Below are positions 18,657-27,248 of a stretch of DNA of 57,621 nt, in pieces; the stretch's first letter is position 1; the number at the start of each line of letters is the position of its first letter. The notes under the pieces are model-generated. The model ran no database searches. It was not told where the DNA came from and was given only the letters and a program-made list of their open reading frames with translations. This DNA comes from an uncultured Draconibacterium sp. (GTDB taxonomy: Bacteria; Bacteroidota; Bacteroidia; Bacteroidales; Prolixibacteraceae). Location: positions 1-57,621 of the forward strand of contig NZ_CAJXTC010000034.1 in NCBI RefSeq assembly GCF_913060805.1. The letters are read 5' to 3'. A program made the position numbers and the translations under genes.

Positions 18657-19262
18657 TTAATTCTCGTCTGTAATTGTGTAAGTCACGATTAAACTTGGAC
18701 TGCTCGCTGCAATATCACCATAATTGTCCTCGTTCGCAGACACACTGTAAGTCAATTCGTGTCCCAGTTCTTCTCCTGCTCCTGTATAACAGCTACCAAT
18801 TCCTGTTACTACATCACTTTCAGTTGAAGTTAGAATTATTTCACCAGCACCTGTTCCTGTTTCACCTGCTCCTCCAGTTGATGCTGAACTTACATTAACT
18901 TTAACATCCAGACCGTCATGGGCGTCACCAGTTACCTTTGCCGTTACTTTATAAGTATTTTCACCTTCTGCAATTGCAGAATAATTTAACCACAAAGAAG
19001 TTGAACCACTTGACTGTGTGAAAACCACCTTATCTCCGGCAACTTCCGCTGCACTTGCTTCAAACGCAAGAGCTTGATTTGATCCGGCCAAACCGATCAT
19101 AGAGTATGATGAAATACTAATGTTCAAAGCATGAGCTGCTGTTGGATCTTCTTGCGCAGGAGAATTACCATTACCGTTGCCATTACCATTATTTTGCGCT
19201 TTGGCAATACTTGAAACCCCCAGAACTAAAATCGCTGCTAATAAAAATGTTACTTTTTTCAT
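18657..19262 (-). CDS. Secreted subunit-like paralogue A, candidate major subunit
   Basis: A 201-residue secreted protein. The start at 19262 gives a typical signal peptide ending S-I-A-K-A-Q. The longer frame to 19373 runs through the promoter and leader. A short N-G repeat tract opens the mature protein. Family blocks are L-W-L-N-Y-S-A, T-G-I-G-S-C-Y-T-G-A-G...G-H-E-L-T-Y, and the C-terminal V-T-Y-T-I-T-D-E-N. The middle is rich in Gly, Ser and Thr. It has its own promoter-like region, a structured leader and a strong terminator. This pattern is typical of an abundant structural subunit ahead of its assembly genes. Confidence 0.78.
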   Translation of the reverse strand: MKKVTFLLAAILVLGVSSIAKAQNNGNGNGNGNSPAQEDPTAAHALNISISSYSMIGLAGSNQALAFEASAAEVAGDKVVFTQSSGSTSLWLNYSAIAEGENTYKVTAKVTGDAHDGLDVKVNVSSASTGGAGETGTGAGEIILTSTESDVVTGIGSCYTGAGEELGHELTYSVSANEDNYGDIAASSPSLIVTYTITDEN

Positions 19263-19386
19263 GATGTTGTGTTGTTTATTTGTTTGTAATTTTTTCTTCA
19301 AAAAGCTGTTGTATCCTTTAGGGTCAGATACGCCTTTTAATAAACAACACTGATGCCCAAATATGCCAATCACTGATTGTCAACAA
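19263..19386 (-). promoter_or_regulatory. Putative promoter and structured leader of paralogue A
   Basis: On the minus strand, CATATTTG (19365-19358) resembles the -7 box TAnnTTTG, and a TTG lies 18 nt upstream at 19386-19384. Transcription would start near 19351, just at GTGTTGTTTA (19350-19341). This pairs perfectly with TAAACAACAC (19278-19269), which ends 6 nt before the ATG. A smaller GTATC/GATAC hairpin (19331-19327 with 19315-19311) lies inside. The leader could stabilise the mRNA or control translation. Confidence 0.4.
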
Positions 19387-19415
19387 CTTAGCATTCGTGC
19401 CAAAATAAAATCACA

Positions 19416-19468
19416 TCCCACGCTGGGACAACAATTAACCAATTGGGACACTTCGGTATTTTGGGACA
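19416..19468. promoter_or_regulatory. Three TGGGACA direct repeats upstream of paralogue A
   Basis: TGGGACA occurs at 19424-19430, 19444-19450 and 19462-19468, at 20- and 18-bp spacing, close to two helical turns. An inverted TCCCA lies at 19416-19420. The array would sit about 70-115 bp upstream of the proposed start, as expected for an activator site. The regulator is unknown. Confidence 0.45.
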
Positions 19469-19513
19469 ATTAAGGCTGAATAAAATTAATTGGGAATCCT
19501 CCTACGAAAAAGG

Positions 19514-20113
19514 CTATTTCCCGGACAGAATATAGTCGGCTGCAATTTCGAGCTCTTTGTACCACTCGGCACCATATTTTGCAGTCAACGGCTCTTTTAA
19601 GAATCTGTATAGCGGAAGTTTTTCTGATGCACCACATTTACGCCCGGGCTTACAAATATCAAGCTCCTGGTAGTTCACAGCATCAAAACGTTTGTATTCG
19701 GTAATACGAATGGGGAATAAATGACACGACAAAGGTTTGCGGAATTTGGTCTTTCCTTCGAAATGAGCCTTTTCGATGGCACATTTTAAAATACCCTGTT
19801 TATTATAGTAAGAGTACACACATTGACGATCGTCAACAAGTGGCGTTACCAAATCGCCGTCACTGTCAATTACAGAGAAACCTTGTTTCTCCACCTCGCG
19901 TTTGTGTTTTTTGGGAAGCAGATCTTCAAAAGTGTGATAATCTTTCTCTATAAGAATAGCCTCTTCATCAGTAAGCGGAGCACCCGAATCTCCCTCAATA
20001 CAACAAGCCCCTTTGCATTTTAGAATATCACAAAGGAAATGCTTCTCAAAAACATCACGACTTACTATGGCACGACCAATCTCAATCACGTCTTTTAAAT
20101 TTATGTGGTACAA
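19514..20113 (-). CDS. DUF3109 family protein
   Basis: A 199-residue cytoplasmic protein of the widespread Bacteroidota DUF3109 family. It contains many conserved cysteines: F-L-C-D-I-L-K-C-K-G-A-C-C near the N-terminus, R-Q-C-V-Y, K-C-A-I-E, L-S-C-H-L-F-P and I-C-K-P-G-R-K-C. These suggest a zinc or iron-sulphur site. E-G-D-S-G-A-P-L is a family signature. No biochemical role is established as far as I know. It lies on the opposite side of the gpmI terminator and is probably expressed on its own. Confidence 0.85.
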   Translation of the reverse strand: MYHINLKDVIEIGRAIVSRDVFEKHFLCDILKCKGACCIEGDSGAPLTDEEAILIEKDYHTFEDLLPKKHKREVEKQGFSVIDSDGDLVTPLVDDRQCVYSYYNKQGILKCAIEKAHFEGKTKFRKPLSCHLFPIRITEYKRFDAVNYQELDICKPGRKCGASEKLPLYRFLKEPLTAKYGAEWYKELEIAADYILSGK

Positions 20114-20118
20114 ATATT

Positions 20119-20154
20119 AAAAAACAAACCTTACTTGCAACACAAGTAAGGTTT
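20119..20154 (-). terminator. Terminator of gpmI
   Basis: AAACCTTACTTG (20126-20137) pairs perfectly with CAAGTAAGGTTT (20143-20154). On the minus strand it runs into GTTTTTT. It lies 23 bp past the gpmI stop codon. Confidence 0.9.
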
Positions 20155-20177
20155 GAAATTCTATATAAAGTATATTC

Positions 20178-21710
20178 TTATTTCTTAATAAGATTTTTAC
20201 CGGTCATTTCAGCAGGAACTTCAAGTCCCATGTCGGCCAACAAGGTTGGAGCAACATCAGCCAAAATACCGTTATCCAATGTTACGCCTTCTTTTTCGGT
20301 TACGAAAATACAAGGAACAGGATTCAGCGAGTGAGCAGTGTTTTCTGATCCGTCAGCATTTACTGCATTGTCGGCATTACCGTGGTCAGCAATGATCATT
20401 ACATCGTAACCACCTTTTTGAGCGGCAGTAACAACATCTTTTGCACAATCATCGACAGCCTGAACTGCTTTGTAAACCGCTTCGTAAACACCGGTGTGAC
20501 CAACCATATCGCCGTTGGCAAAGTTCAGACAAACAAAGTCTGCCTCGCCATTTTCCAATTTAGGGACAATAGCATCTCTCACTTCAGGAGCCGACATTTC
20601 CGGCTGATGATCGTAAGTAGGAACTTTTGGCGAAGGAATCAAGATACGGCTCTCACCATCGAATTCTGCCTCGCGGCCACCGCTAAAGAAGAAAGTTACG
20701 TGAGCGTATTTTTCAGTCTCAGCAATACGAATTTGTTTTTTACCAGCCTTTTCAATGATCTCGCCCATTGTATTGGTTACGTTCTCTTTTTCGAAGATTA
20801 CGTTAATACCTTTAAAATCGGCTTTATAAGTTGTCATGGTATACCATTGCAAATTCATGGTGTGCATGTCGTATTCATGCTTGTCCTCTTGAGTAAATGC
20901 AATAGTTGTCTGACGCAAACGGTCGGTACGGAAGTTAAAGCAGATCACTACATCATCTTCCTCGATTTTTGCCAGTGGCTCACCGGCTTCGTCAACCATT
21001 ACAACCGGTTTCAGGAATTCGTCTGTAACACCAGCTTCGTACGATGCTTTCATTGAAGCCAGTATATCAGTCGATTTTTCACCTTTACCTTGTGTATACA
21101 AATCGTAAGCTAATTTCAAACGATCGTAGTTATTGTCGCGGTCCATTCCGTAGTAACGACCAATCAACGATGCAAATTTACCAACTGTTCCTTCCAGCGC
21201 TTTCAAGTCGTTTTCAATAAAACCGTAACCTGAACGCGGGTCAGTATCACGACCGTCAGTTAAACCATGAATGAAAACATCTTCCAGTCCCATATCGGTA
21301 GCAATCTGACAAAGCGCTACCATGTGCGAACTTAAAGCATGAACTCCACCAGGGCCAATTAAACCAATCAGGTGAACTTTCTTTTTATTGTCTTTTGCGT
21401 AGTTGTACGCTTTTAAAATTTGCGGATGCTGCCACAACGACTTGTCTTTTATGGCACGTGTAATTTTTACCATATCCTGGTACAAAACACGTCCTGCACC
21501 AATGTTAAGGTGACCCACTTCCGAGTTACCCATCTGCCCGTCAGGCAAACCAACATTTTCGCCACTTGCCAACAATTGCGAGTGTGGGTATTTTTCCATT
21601 AACGAATCAATAAAAGGAGTTGGAGCAGTTGCTACAATGTCACTTTTCGATCCATCACCGATTCCCCATCCATCGAGAATCATCAATAAAGTCTTCTGAT
21701 TATCAGCCAT
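20178..21710 (-). CDS. gpmI: 2,3-bisphosphoglycerate-independent phosphoglycerate mutase
   Basis: A 510-residue cytoplasmic glycolytic enzyme interconverting 3- and 2-phosphoglycerate, using two Mn2+ ions and a phosphoserine intermediate. The metal ligand Asp13 lies in I-L-D-G-W-G. The nucleophile Ser63 is in G-Q-M-G-N-S-E-V-G-H. The second metal cluster is seen in F-A-N-G-D-M-V-G-H-T-G and I-A-D-H-G-N-A-D-N. Length matches the family. A TATTTTTG -7 box lies about 40 bp upstream and a perfect hairpin terminator follows, so it is probably transcribed alone. Confidence 0.97.
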   Translation of the reverse strand: MADNQKTLLMILDGWGIGDGSKSDIVATAPTPFIDSLMEKYPHSQLLASGENVGLPDGQMGNSEVGHLNIGAGRVLYQDMVKITRAIKDKSLWQHPQILKAYNYAKDNKKKVHLIGLIGPGGVHALSSHMVALCQIATDMGLEDVFIHGLTDGRDTDPRSGYGFIENDLKALEGTVGKFASLIGRYYGMDRDNNYDRLKLAYDLYTQGKGEKSTDILASMKASYEAGVTDEFLKPVVMVDEAGEPLAKIEEDDVVICFNFRTDRLRQTTIAFTQEDKHEYDMHTMNLQWYTMTTYKADFKGINVIFEKENVTNTMGEIIEKAGKKQIRIAETEKYAHVTFFFSGGREAEFDGESRILIPSPKVPTYDHQPEMSAPEVRDAIVPKLENGEADFVCLNFANGDMVGHTGVYEAVYKAVQAVDDCAKDVVTAAQKGGYDVMIIADHGNADNAVNADGSENTAHSLNPVPCIFVTEKEGVTLDNGILADVAPTLLADMGLEVPAEMTGKNLIKK

Positions 21711-21748
21711 TATATTCTGTTTTTATTAAATAACAATTTTAGAACGGA

Positions 21749-21756
21749 CAAAAATA
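21749..21756 (-). promoter_or_regulatory. Putative -7 box for gpmI
   Basis: The minus strand reads TATTTTTG, exactly TAnnTTTG, 38 bp upstream of the gpmI ATG. No convincing -33 element is visible. Confidence 0.4.
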
Positions 21757-21815
21757 TCCTTTTTTAAATCATTAAGGAAATTACAGCCGATATGTTCAGG
21801 TTGATTTAACAATCT

Positions 21816-21864
21816 TTTGGAATTAATTGTCACTATTAATTTAATTTTGCAAAGTGCGCTTTGC
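21816..21864 (+). promoter_or_regulatory. Putative promoter with overlapping palindrome for the hybrid kinase
   Basis: TTTG (21816-21819) and TAATTTTG (21842-21849), 22 nt apart, fit the Bacteroidota -33/-7 pattern. The hairpin GCAAAG-TGCG-CTTTGC (21849-21864) covers the expected start site and could be an operator. The kinase ATG is at 21944. Confidence 0.4.
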
Positions 21865-21943
21865 GAAACTTTGTTCACTACTATTTGTTTTGCGCATGCA
21901 ACTTCTAAAGCCTGAATCCGTTTTAGTTGTGAAGTAGCCTTTT

Positions 21944-24346
21944 ATGAAACGAATTAAAATTGAAATACCGGTTATTCTGCTTACCATCGTAATCATCTCG
22001 TTGCTTGGATTTTCGGGGAATTTTGTGTACAAAAGTTTATCCGAAATTGTCAATTCAATGCTTTCGGAATCAAAACCCGACAACACGCTCATTTTGGTAA
22101 AAGATGTGGCGATGGATTTGAACGAGACCGAGAACATGGTGAGACTTTATTCGTTGAGTAACGACAACGATTACCTCGAAAATTACAGAAGCGTAAATGA
22201 ATCGCTCGAAACAAAATTTGAAGAATTACAAAGCATTTACAATCCAGATAGCAGCCGGCAAATATTGGTTGATTCGGTACTGATTCTGGCCCAGCAAAAG
22301 GTCGTGGTTTGGGAAAAGATTTTAAACCTTCACTTTTCGCGCGGGAATGAGCACGAAGCTTTTAACCAATACGTTGAAACGCTCGACACTGTATTAACGG
22401 TGCAGGATACCATACATTTTGAAGAGCCTGAAAAACGAGGCTTTTTCAAACGCCTTCTTGGGAAAAAGCAGGAACCGCCCGAGCCAATAATTGTTGACCG
22501 CACCGTGGAAAAACAGCGTCTGCAACAAGAAATTGCAACTCTTGAAAAGGAGCTGAAGCAACGTAATCAACGAATGAGTTCGGCCGAAGCGGTTTACATG
22601 CGCAAAAACTTTGAGATCAGCGAAAATCTATCACAAATTATTACCGAACTGGAACGGCAGGAAGAGGAAAGTTTTCTGCAGCAATCGCAGGAAGCCGAGC
22701 TGTTGGCAAACGAAACTTACGAACGCTTATCGTACTTCGCCTTATCGGTATTCTTGTTGATGCTTTTGGTTTTGATATTGTTTTTCCGCGACCTGCGAAA
22801 ATCGCGCTCGCATCAAAAAGTGCTGAAAAAAGCTAAAACACACGCCGAAAATCTGGCACGCACCAAAGAACTATTCGTGGCCACAGTTAGTCACGAAATG
22901 CGCACGCCTGTTAATGCCATTTACGGATTGAGCGAACAGTTGCTGCAAAAACAACACGACGAAAAAACACAGGAAGATCTGCGAGTGATCTTCGACTCCA
23001 CCAAACATTTGGCGGAACTGGTAAATGACACTTTCGATTTTTCACGACTTGAAAAACAAAACATTCAATTGATTCCGGTGCATTTTTCGCTGGAAGATCT
23101 GCTTCACAAAATTGAGCTGTACAACAAACCAAGTGCAGAGGCTAAAAACATCAGTTTTAAAATTGAGAATAATGTAGAAAACGAGCTGGTGCTGTTTGGC
23201 GACGAAGGCCGGCTAAAACAGATATTAAACAATTTACTTACCAACGCACTGAAATTCACTGACTCGGGAGAAGTTAAATTAGCCGTTACCGCCAAAGAAC
23301 AGAAAAAACAGATCCTCCTCGACTTTGAAATCTCGGACACGGGAATTGGCATACCAAAAGAAAGTCAGGACAAGATATTTGATGATTTTGTACAACTGGA
23401 TACCGACATCAATAAAAAAGCAGGTGGAACCGGTCTCGGACTTTACATTGTAAAAAAACTGGTTGATTTGCTTGGTGGCAAAATATCAGTTGAGAGTGAA
23501 GTCGATAAGGGAACACACTTTTTTGTTTCAGTTCCACTAGAAAAAGGTGACAGCGAGAAACTTCAGCAAATCTTTAAAAGTTTCGACACACCTGAAGTAT
23601 TAAAAGACAAAGCGGTACTAATTGTAGACGACGAAGCTTTCAACCGCCACTTGCTTAAAAGCATTTTCACCAAGTGGGAAGTTGATTTTGACGAAGCAGA
23701 AAACGGACAGGAAGCAGTTACTTTGGCGGCACAAAATAACTACGCACTAATTCTTATGGACATCCGAATGCCTGTGATGAACGGAATAGAAGCTATTCAT
23801 AAGATTAAACAAACAGGACACAAAGCGCGAATCATTTCTTTGTCTGCAAATTCTGATTCTACAAATCCCGACGAAAAAAGTGCTTTTGACAGCGCGCTGA
23901 AAAAACCTTTTGACGAAGCTGCATTGTACAATATTATCTGCAACACCGTGGAAGAAAAACCTGCACAAGAAAACACGAAACAGGAAACAACTTTGATTTA
24001 TCGCCCTGACCTCAGCGAACTAAAACGAATGGGAAATGGCGATCCCGAATTCCTGAAAGAAATGATCGACTTGTTTTTAAAAACCAGCGCTGCCAGCATG
24101 CAGTCGATCGACGAAAACCTTGAAAGTAAAAATTACGACGCTATCGGCGAGCTGGCACATAAACTGGCATCTCCGGTAAAATACATGAATGTAACGGGAG
24201 TTTACAACACAATTAAAGAGTTGGAGAGGCTTGCAAAAGAAGGAAACGATTCAACGAAAATCGAAGAAAAAGCGGCTCAGTTGCATACAGAAATTGCAGC
24301 GCTGAACGAAGAACTTGAAGCACTTCTCAACGAAAAGTTCGAATAA
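21944..24346 (+). CDS. Hybrid sensor histidine kinase with receiver and HPt domains
   Basis: An 800-residue inner-membrane phosphorelay kinase. TM1 lies at about 8-30, followed by a periplasmic helical, coiled-coil-prone sensor region of about 230 residues, and TM2 at about 262-282. HisKA has the phosphoacceptor His317 in S-H-E-M-R-T-P. HATPase_c is shown by D-T-G-I-G-I-P and G-G-T-G-L-G-L. A receiver domain carries Asp606 in L-M-D-I-R-M-P, and a C-terminal HPt domain has His739 in L-A-H-K-L. The internal relay is complete, so it can pass phosphate to a separate regulator. The NtrC-type regulator two genes downstream is the natural candidate. The sensed signal is unknown. Confidence 0.93.
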   Translation: MKRIKIEIPVILLTIVIISLLGFSGNFVYKSLSEIVNSMLSESKPDNTLILVKDVAMDLNETENMVRLYSLSNDNDYLENYRSVNESLETKFEELQSIYNPDSSRQILVDSVLILAQQKVVVWEKILNLHFSRGNEHEAFNQYVETLDTVLTVQDTIHFEEPEKRGFFKRLLGKKQEPPEPIIVDRTVEKQRLQQEIATLEKELKQRNQRMSSAEAVYMRKNFEISENLSQIITELERQEEESFLQQSQEAELLANETYERLSYFALSVFLLMLLVLILFFRDLRKSRSHQKVLKKAKTHAENLARTKELFVATVSHEMRTPVNAIYGLSEQLLQKQHDEKTQEDLRVIFDSTKHLAELVNDTFDFSRLEKQNIQLIPVHFSLEDLLHKIELYNKPSAEAKNISFKIENNVENELVLFGDEGRLKQILNNLLTNALKFTDSGEVKLAVTAKEQKKQILLDFEISDTGIGIPKESQDKIFDDFVQLDTDINKKAGGTGLGLYIVKKLVDLLGGKISVESEVDKGTHFFVSVPLEKGDSEKLQQIFKSFDTPEVLKDKAVLIVDDEAFNRHLLKSIFTKWEVDFDEAENGQEAVTLAAQNNYALILMDIRMPVMNGIEAIHKIKQTGHKARIISLSANSDSTNPDEKSAFDSALKKPFDEAALYNIICNTVEEKPAQENTKQETTLIYRPDLSELKRMGNGDPEFLKEMIDLFLKTSAASMQSIDENLESKNYDAIGELAHKLASPVKYMNVTGVYNTIKELERLAKEGNDSTKIEEKAAQLHTEIAALNEELEALLNEKFE

Positions 24347-24420
24347 CTGATATATATTACTTCCGAATCCGGGCAGATTCAATACATTTGTTTTTTACTG
24401 AAAACCAAATCAGAATTTAT

Positions 24421-25698
24421 ATGCACGAAAAACAAGTTACAATACCAGGATGGCTGCGTTGGGTAGCTCTGGTAGCCGTTAGCCTTACCATGTTCGGGAG
24501 CTACTATATGTACGACAGCGTTGCCTATGTAGCCAAAGATTTTATTGAATTACTGGGTTTTAGCCAAACGAACATCGGCCAGTTATATACCATGTATAGT
24601 ATTGCTGCGGTGATCGTTCTTTTTTTCAGCGGCGTTTTTATCGACAAATACGGCACACGTGTTTCCATGGTGTTGTTTGGTGCTATTTGCAGTTTGGCCG
24701 GTTTTGTTACGGCTTTTAGCGACAATTTAACCATTATATTAATCGGCAGATTTATTTTAGGATTTGGAAGCGAACCCTTAATTGTGGCGCTAACGGTGGC
24801 ACTGGCAAAATGGTTTAAAGGAAAAGAGCTTGGTTTTGCACTAGGCATCAACCTGCTTATTGGCCGGGGCGGATCTTATTTTGTTGACCGCTCGAATACC
24901 TGGGCCAGCTCGATTTACGACATGGGATGGCAACCGGTATTATACCTTGCCGCCGGAATCGGATTACTCTGCTTCGTTGGTGGTGTTATCTATTATTTTA
25001 TCGAACGCTGGACACAAAAACGATATGTACTTGGCAAAGCTGACGAAACTGAAAAGCTCGATTTCAAAGGTTTATTTAAATACAGCCCTTCGTTTTGGTA
25101 TGTGGTAATTCTTTGTTTAACATTCTATTCGGCTATATTCCCGTTCCGCGGATTTGCTCCTACTTTTTATCAGGATGCCCACGGTGTTTCAGAGCAAATG
25201 GCTGGGAAACTTAATAGCGTTCTCATTATGGCAACTATGTTTGCCACTCCGGTCATCGGATTGCTTATCGACAAAATCGGACGCCGCGCATTGATGATGC
25301 TAATCGGTTCAATAATCATACTCCCGGTATATTTGATGTTCTCCTATGGAAACATGTCGTTATACATTCCCGTAACGTTAATGGGAATTTCGTTTTCGCT
25401 GATACCGGCGGTTATGTGGCCTTCGGTGGCATACATTGTTGAAGAGAGCAAACTGGGAACTGCTTATGCATTAATGACCTTATTGCAGCAACTTGGAGTA
25501 GCAGCAATGGCATGGTTAATTGGTGTTACCAACGACATTTCGGGAGCATCGGCAACTAATCCGGAAGGTTATATTCCCGGCATGTGGATATTCAGCATAC
25601 TTGGTTTTGTTGGTTTGTTATTCAGTTTTCTGTTGCGCCGGGCCGAAACAGGACCAAAAGGCCACGGACTGGAAGAACCAAGCGGCAGCAAAGAATAA
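24421..25698 (+). CDS. MFS transporter
   Basis: A roughly 425-residue inner-membrane transporter of the major facilitator superfamily with about 12 hydrophobic segments. The start is set at ATG 24421 (M-H-E-K-Q); an upstream ATG at 24388 adds 11 residues without support. The loop after TM2 contains G-V-F-I-D-K-Y-G-T-R, the classical MFS motif. The second half repeats it as G-L-L-I-D-K-I-G-R-R. The substrate is not evident. It lies between a hybrid kinase and an NtrC-type regulator on one strand with short gaps (74 and 67 bp). It may be part of the sensory pathway or an output of it. Confidence 0.88.
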   Translation: MHEKQVTIPGWLRWVALVAVSLTMFGSYYMYDSVAYVAKDFIELLGFSQTNIGQLYTMYSIAAVIVLFFSGVFIDKYGTRVSMVLFGAICSLAGFVTAFSDNLTIILIGRFILGFGSEPLIVALTVALAKWFKGKELGFALGINLLIGRGGSYFVDRSNTWASSIYDMGWQPVLYLAAGIGLLCFVGGVIYYFIERWTQKRYVLGKADETEKLDFKGLFKYSPSFWYVVILCLTFYSAIFPFRGFAPTFYQDAHGVSEQMAGKLNSVLIMATMFATPVIGLLIDKIGRRALMMLIGSIIILPVYLMFSYGNMSLYIPVTLMGISFSLIPAVMWPSVAYIVEESKLGTAYALMTLLQQLGVAAMAWLIGVTNDISGASATNPEGYIPGMWIFSILGFVGLLFSFLLRRAETGPKGHGLEEPSGSKE

Positions 25699-25765
25699 TT
25701 ATAAGCGAACAATACAAAATTCGATATTGAGTTTAGAACTACAGAAAAGTAGTAAGTAGCCAAAG

Positions 25766-27109
25766 ATGGAAGTTAAGAACATTAAAATATTTGTTGTTGA
25801 GGATGATGAATGGTACCGTCGTTTGCTGGTACACAATCTTTCGCTGAACCCGGATTACGAAATACAAGCTTTCGGAACCGGGAAAGAATGCCTGAGCAAT
25901 TTACACGAACTTCCTGATGTTGTTACGCTTGATTACCGCCTGCCCGATATGAAAGGACTCGAAGTGCTTAAGCAGATTAAAGCAATTAACGAGGACATTC
26001 AGGTTATTCTCATTTCGGAACAGGACGATATTGAGGTGGTGGTTGACCTGCTAAAACATGGCGCCTACGATTACATTGTAAAATCGAAAGATATTCGCGA
26101 GCGCCTGCTGAACACCGTAAATAATATTAGCAAGGAATTTAAACTCAAAGATGAAATCCGTTCGCTGCGCCAGGAAGTAAAACAAAAATACAGTTACGAC
26201 AATACCATTGTGGGCAACAGTCCGGCTACGCAAAAGATTTATAACCTGATTGAAAAAGCTACCCGTACCAATGTTACCGTATCAATAAGTGGCGAAACCG
26301 GAACCGGAAAAGAACTGGTTGCCAAAGCCATTCATTACAATTCGTCGCGAGCCAAACAACCGTTTGTACCGGTAAACATGGCAGCCATTCCGAATGAACT
26401 GATCGAGAGTGAACTTTTTGGACACGAGAAAGGTGCTTTTACAGGAGCCGCTGCACGGCGCATCGGAAAATTCGAAGAAGCACACTCGGGCACCTTGTTC
26501 CTCGACGAAATTGCTGAAATGGATATTTCGCTACAGGCTAAGCTTTTACGGGCTCTACAGGAAAAAGAAATTATACGAATTGGAAGCAACAAAGCGGTAA
26601 AAATTGATTGCCGCATAATTATTGCCACCAACAAAAACCTGTTGGAAGAAGTAAAAAAAGGCAACTTCCGACAAGACCTTTATTATCGTTTTTACGGCTT
26701 GCCGATCGATCTTCCACCGTTGCGCGACAGAGGAAATGATGTTATCGTACTGGCAAAAAGTTTCATTCAGCAGTTTTGCAAAGAGAATAAACTGGAGCAA
26801 AAACTACTGTCTCCGTCTGCCAGTAAAAAGCTGCTGGCCTACCCTTTCCCGGGTAACGTGCGCGAGTTAAAATCGGTTATTGAACTGGCAGCAACGCTTG
26901 CCGATGATAAGGAAATTACTGCTGACCATTTACTCCTCGAAGACGCAGAAAACATTGAAGGTCTGCTAACGGAAGAACTAACCTTGCGCGAATATAACCT
27001 CCGACTGGTAAAACGCATGCTCGAAAAATACGATAACAAACCCAAAGTGGTTGCTGATAAATTAGATATTGGCGTTGCTACTATTTATCGTATGCTTAAA
27101 GAAGACTAG
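25766..27109 (+). CDS. NtrC-family sigma-54-dependent response regulator
   Basis: A 447-residue transcriptional activator. The receiver domain carries the phosphoacceptor Asp56 in T-L-D-Y-R-L-P. The AAA+ domain has Walker A G-E-T-G-T-G-K-E at 176-183, the sigma-54 contact loop G-A-F-T-G-A at 223-228, and Walker B L-F-L-D-E-I-A-E at 244-251. A Fis-type helix-turn-helix ends the protein (N-K-P-K-V-V-A-D-K-L-D-I-G-V-A-T-I-Y-R). All parts needed to activate RpoN promoters are intact. Downstream lie two matching inverted repeats and a sigma-54-like promoter, the likely target. The hybrid kinase at 21944 is the likely partner. Confidence 0.95.
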   Translation: MEVKNIKIFVVEDDEWYRRLLVHNLSLNPDYEIQAFGTGKECLSNLHELPDVVTLDYRLPDMKGLEVLKQIKAINEDIQVILISEQDDIEVVVDLLKHGAYDYIVKSKDIRERLLNTVNNISKEFKLKDEIRSLRQEVKQKYSYDNTIVGNSPATQKIYNLIEKATRTNVTVSISGETGTGKELVAKAIHYNSSRAKQPFVPVNMAAIPNELIESELFGHEKGAFTGAAARRIGKFEEAHSGTLFLDEIAEMDISLQAKLLRALQEKEIIRIGSNKAVKIDCRIIIATNKNLLEEVKKGNFRQDLYYRFYGLPIDLPPLRDRGNDVIVLAKSFIQQFCKENKLEQKLLSPSASKKLLAYPFPGNVRELKSVIELAATLADDKEITADHLLLEDAENIEGLLTEELTLREYNLRLVKRMLEKYDNKPKVVADKLDIGVATIYRMLKED

Positions 27110-27136
27110 AGTAGAGTCAATTATAATTAGTCTTTC

Positions 27137-27202
27137 CGTCATGCTGAATTTATTTCAGCATCTCTCCTTTTGAAAAGATTCCGAAATAAATTCGGAATGA
27201 CG
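27137..27202. repeat. GTCA-family imperfect palindrome, copy 2
   Basis: The unit begins CGTCAT and ends ATGACG. The internal hairpins GCTGAATTTATTTCAGC and TCCGAAATAAATTCGGA are inverted relatives, so the 66-bp element folds on itself. It sits between the regulator gene and the operator/promoter region. Confidence 0.6.
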
Positions 27203-27248
27203 AAGCTATATTTTAGGCGCAGCAGGAAACGAATACTACATTCCCGAA

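Noticed and set aside
12653-19262. Type IX secretion cargo or type V (Mfa/FimA) pili
   Set aside because: The small proteins have ordinary signal peptides, no lipobox and no conserved T9SS C-terminal domain. No gld/por genes are present.
19384-19402. TTGGCACGAATGCTAAG on the minus strand as a sigma-54 promoter for the subunit gene
   Set aside because: The GG and GC doublets are three bases too close compared with the required -24/-12 spacing.
19424-19468. TGGGACA repeats as a CRISPR array
   Set aside because: The repeats are only 7 bp with 11-13 bp between them, far below CRISPR repeat and spacer size, and no cas gene is nearby.
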